Assembly (NCBI GenBank): GCA_017501125.1 | Contig: JAFVXN010000153.1 | Coordinates: 1 to 23,388 of the forward strand | Length of the DNA stretch: 23,388 nucleotides | Source: Clostridia bacterium | Lineage (GTDB): Bacteria > Bacillota > Clostridia > Christensenellales > Borkfalkiaceae | Direction of reading: 5' to 3' | Shown: positions 22,927 through 23,388 of the stretch, piece by piece | Layout of the letters: each line of letters begins with the position of its first letter | How positions within the stretch are numbered: position 1 is the stretch's first letter | Translations under genes and position numbers: made by a program | Notes under the pieces: generated by a model | Seen by the model: only the letters and a program-made list of their open reading frames with translations | Told to the model about the DNA's origin: nothing | The model's database searches: none

Positions 22927-22970
22927 ACCCACGATTAACTAGGAAAAAATCACTTGGAGGAATTATATTT

Positions 22971-23388
22971 ATGGCTAAAAAGTATTGCTATCTCTTCAAA
23001 GAAGGTAATGCAAAAATGCGTGAAATCCTCGGCGGTAAAGGTGCTAACCTTGCGGAAATGACCAACATCGGTCTTCCCGTACCTCAAGGTTTCACGATTT
23101 CCACCGAAGCGTGCACGCAGTATTACGAAGACGGCAGACAAATCAACGCTGACATTCAAGCAGAAATTATGGAATACATCGACAAGATGGAAGAAATCTG
23201 CGGTAAGAAATTCGGCGACAAGGAAAACCCCTTGCTCGTATCCGTACGTTCTGGTGCGCGTGCATCCATGCCTGGCATGATGGACACCATCTTGAACCTT
23301 GGTCTCAACGAAGAGGTCGTCAACACCATCGCTACCAAATCGGGCAACCCCCGTTGGGCGTGGGACTGCTATCGTCGTTTCATCCAGA
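22971..23388 (+). CDS. ppdK: Pyruvate phosphate dikinase, N-terminal part
   Basis: PPDK interconverts pyruvate, ATP and phosphate with phosphoenolpyruvate, AMP and pyrophosphate; in anaerobes it often works in glycolysis as well as gluconeogenesis. The visible 139 residues belong to the nucleotide-binding domain: GGKGANLAEMTNIGLPVPQG (21-40), FTISTEACTQYY, then LLVSVRSGARASMPGMMDTI and ILNLGLNEEVV. The gene runs off the window, so the phosphohistidine and PEP-binding domains are not seen. ATG 22971 has GGAGG at 22956-22960, ten bases upstream. Codon use here is rich in AAG, GAA, AAC and CTT compared with upstream genes, as expected for a highly expressed enzyme. Confidence 0.96.
   Translation, partial: MAKKYCYLFKEGNAKMREILGGKGANLAEMTNIGLPVPQGFTISTEACTQYYEDGRQINADIQAEIMEYIDKMEEICGKKFGDKENPLLVSVRSGARASMPGMMDTILNLGLNEEVVNTIATKSGNPRWAWDCYRRFIQ

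Overview
This is a chromosomal window from a spore-forming member of the Clostridia (Bacillota), probably an uncultured, moderately GC-rich lineage. The evidence is the gene set: spore cortex lysis genes (sleB, ypeB), a SipL-type spore-coat morphogenesis gene, yqfC/yqfD, Veg, a YqzL-type small protein, and the order yqfC-yqfD-phoH-pgpH-ybeY-era-yqzL-recO, which is the known Bacillota arrangement. A Christensenellales-like origin is possible, but I cannot establish it from sequence reading alone. I see no CRISPR array, insertion sequence, prophage or rRNA. Nearly all genes are on the + strand; the exceptions are a secB-like gene, a glycosyltransferase and veg.

Layout. 1-1944: 3' end of sleB, then ypeB. 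2000-3915 (- strand): a family 2 membrane glycosyltransferase followed by a SecB-like chaperone, with a strong promoter upstream and a rho-independent terminator downstream. 4110-4972: tRNA-Gly(GCC) with its own promoter and terminator, then a small lipoprotein with two InlB-type repeats, again with its own promoter and terminator. 4992-8747: veg (- strand) divergent from sipL, then ispE and a tetratricopeptide-like membrane protein. 8785-13903: a heterodimeric ABC exporter and a CLC-type anion transporter. 13909-19026: a tightly overlapping operon, yqfC, yqfD, phoH, a shortened PgpH, ybeY and era, with four ATGA stop/start overlaps and one short gap. 19027-20176: a structured non-coding stretch, a 36-residue YqzL-like protein and recO. 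20266-22719: an Mrr-type nuclease with long histone-like basic tails, and a YwaF-type membrane protein. 22971-end: the start of ppdK.

How the parts fit. Sporulation genes are spread among housekeeping genes. Both sipL and yqfC have upstream sequences that fit the mother-cell sigma-E consensus, while the tRNA, lipoprotein, ispE and ywaF genes have good sigma-A promoters. The least ordinary items are the tailed Mrr protein between recO and ppdK, the PgpH phosphodiesterase lacking its large extracytoplasmic domain, the long charged N-terminal extension on YpeB, the inverted-repeat-rich spacer after era, and perfect or near-perfect palindromes in the ispE promoter and the ppdK leader. None of these alone proves a new system.
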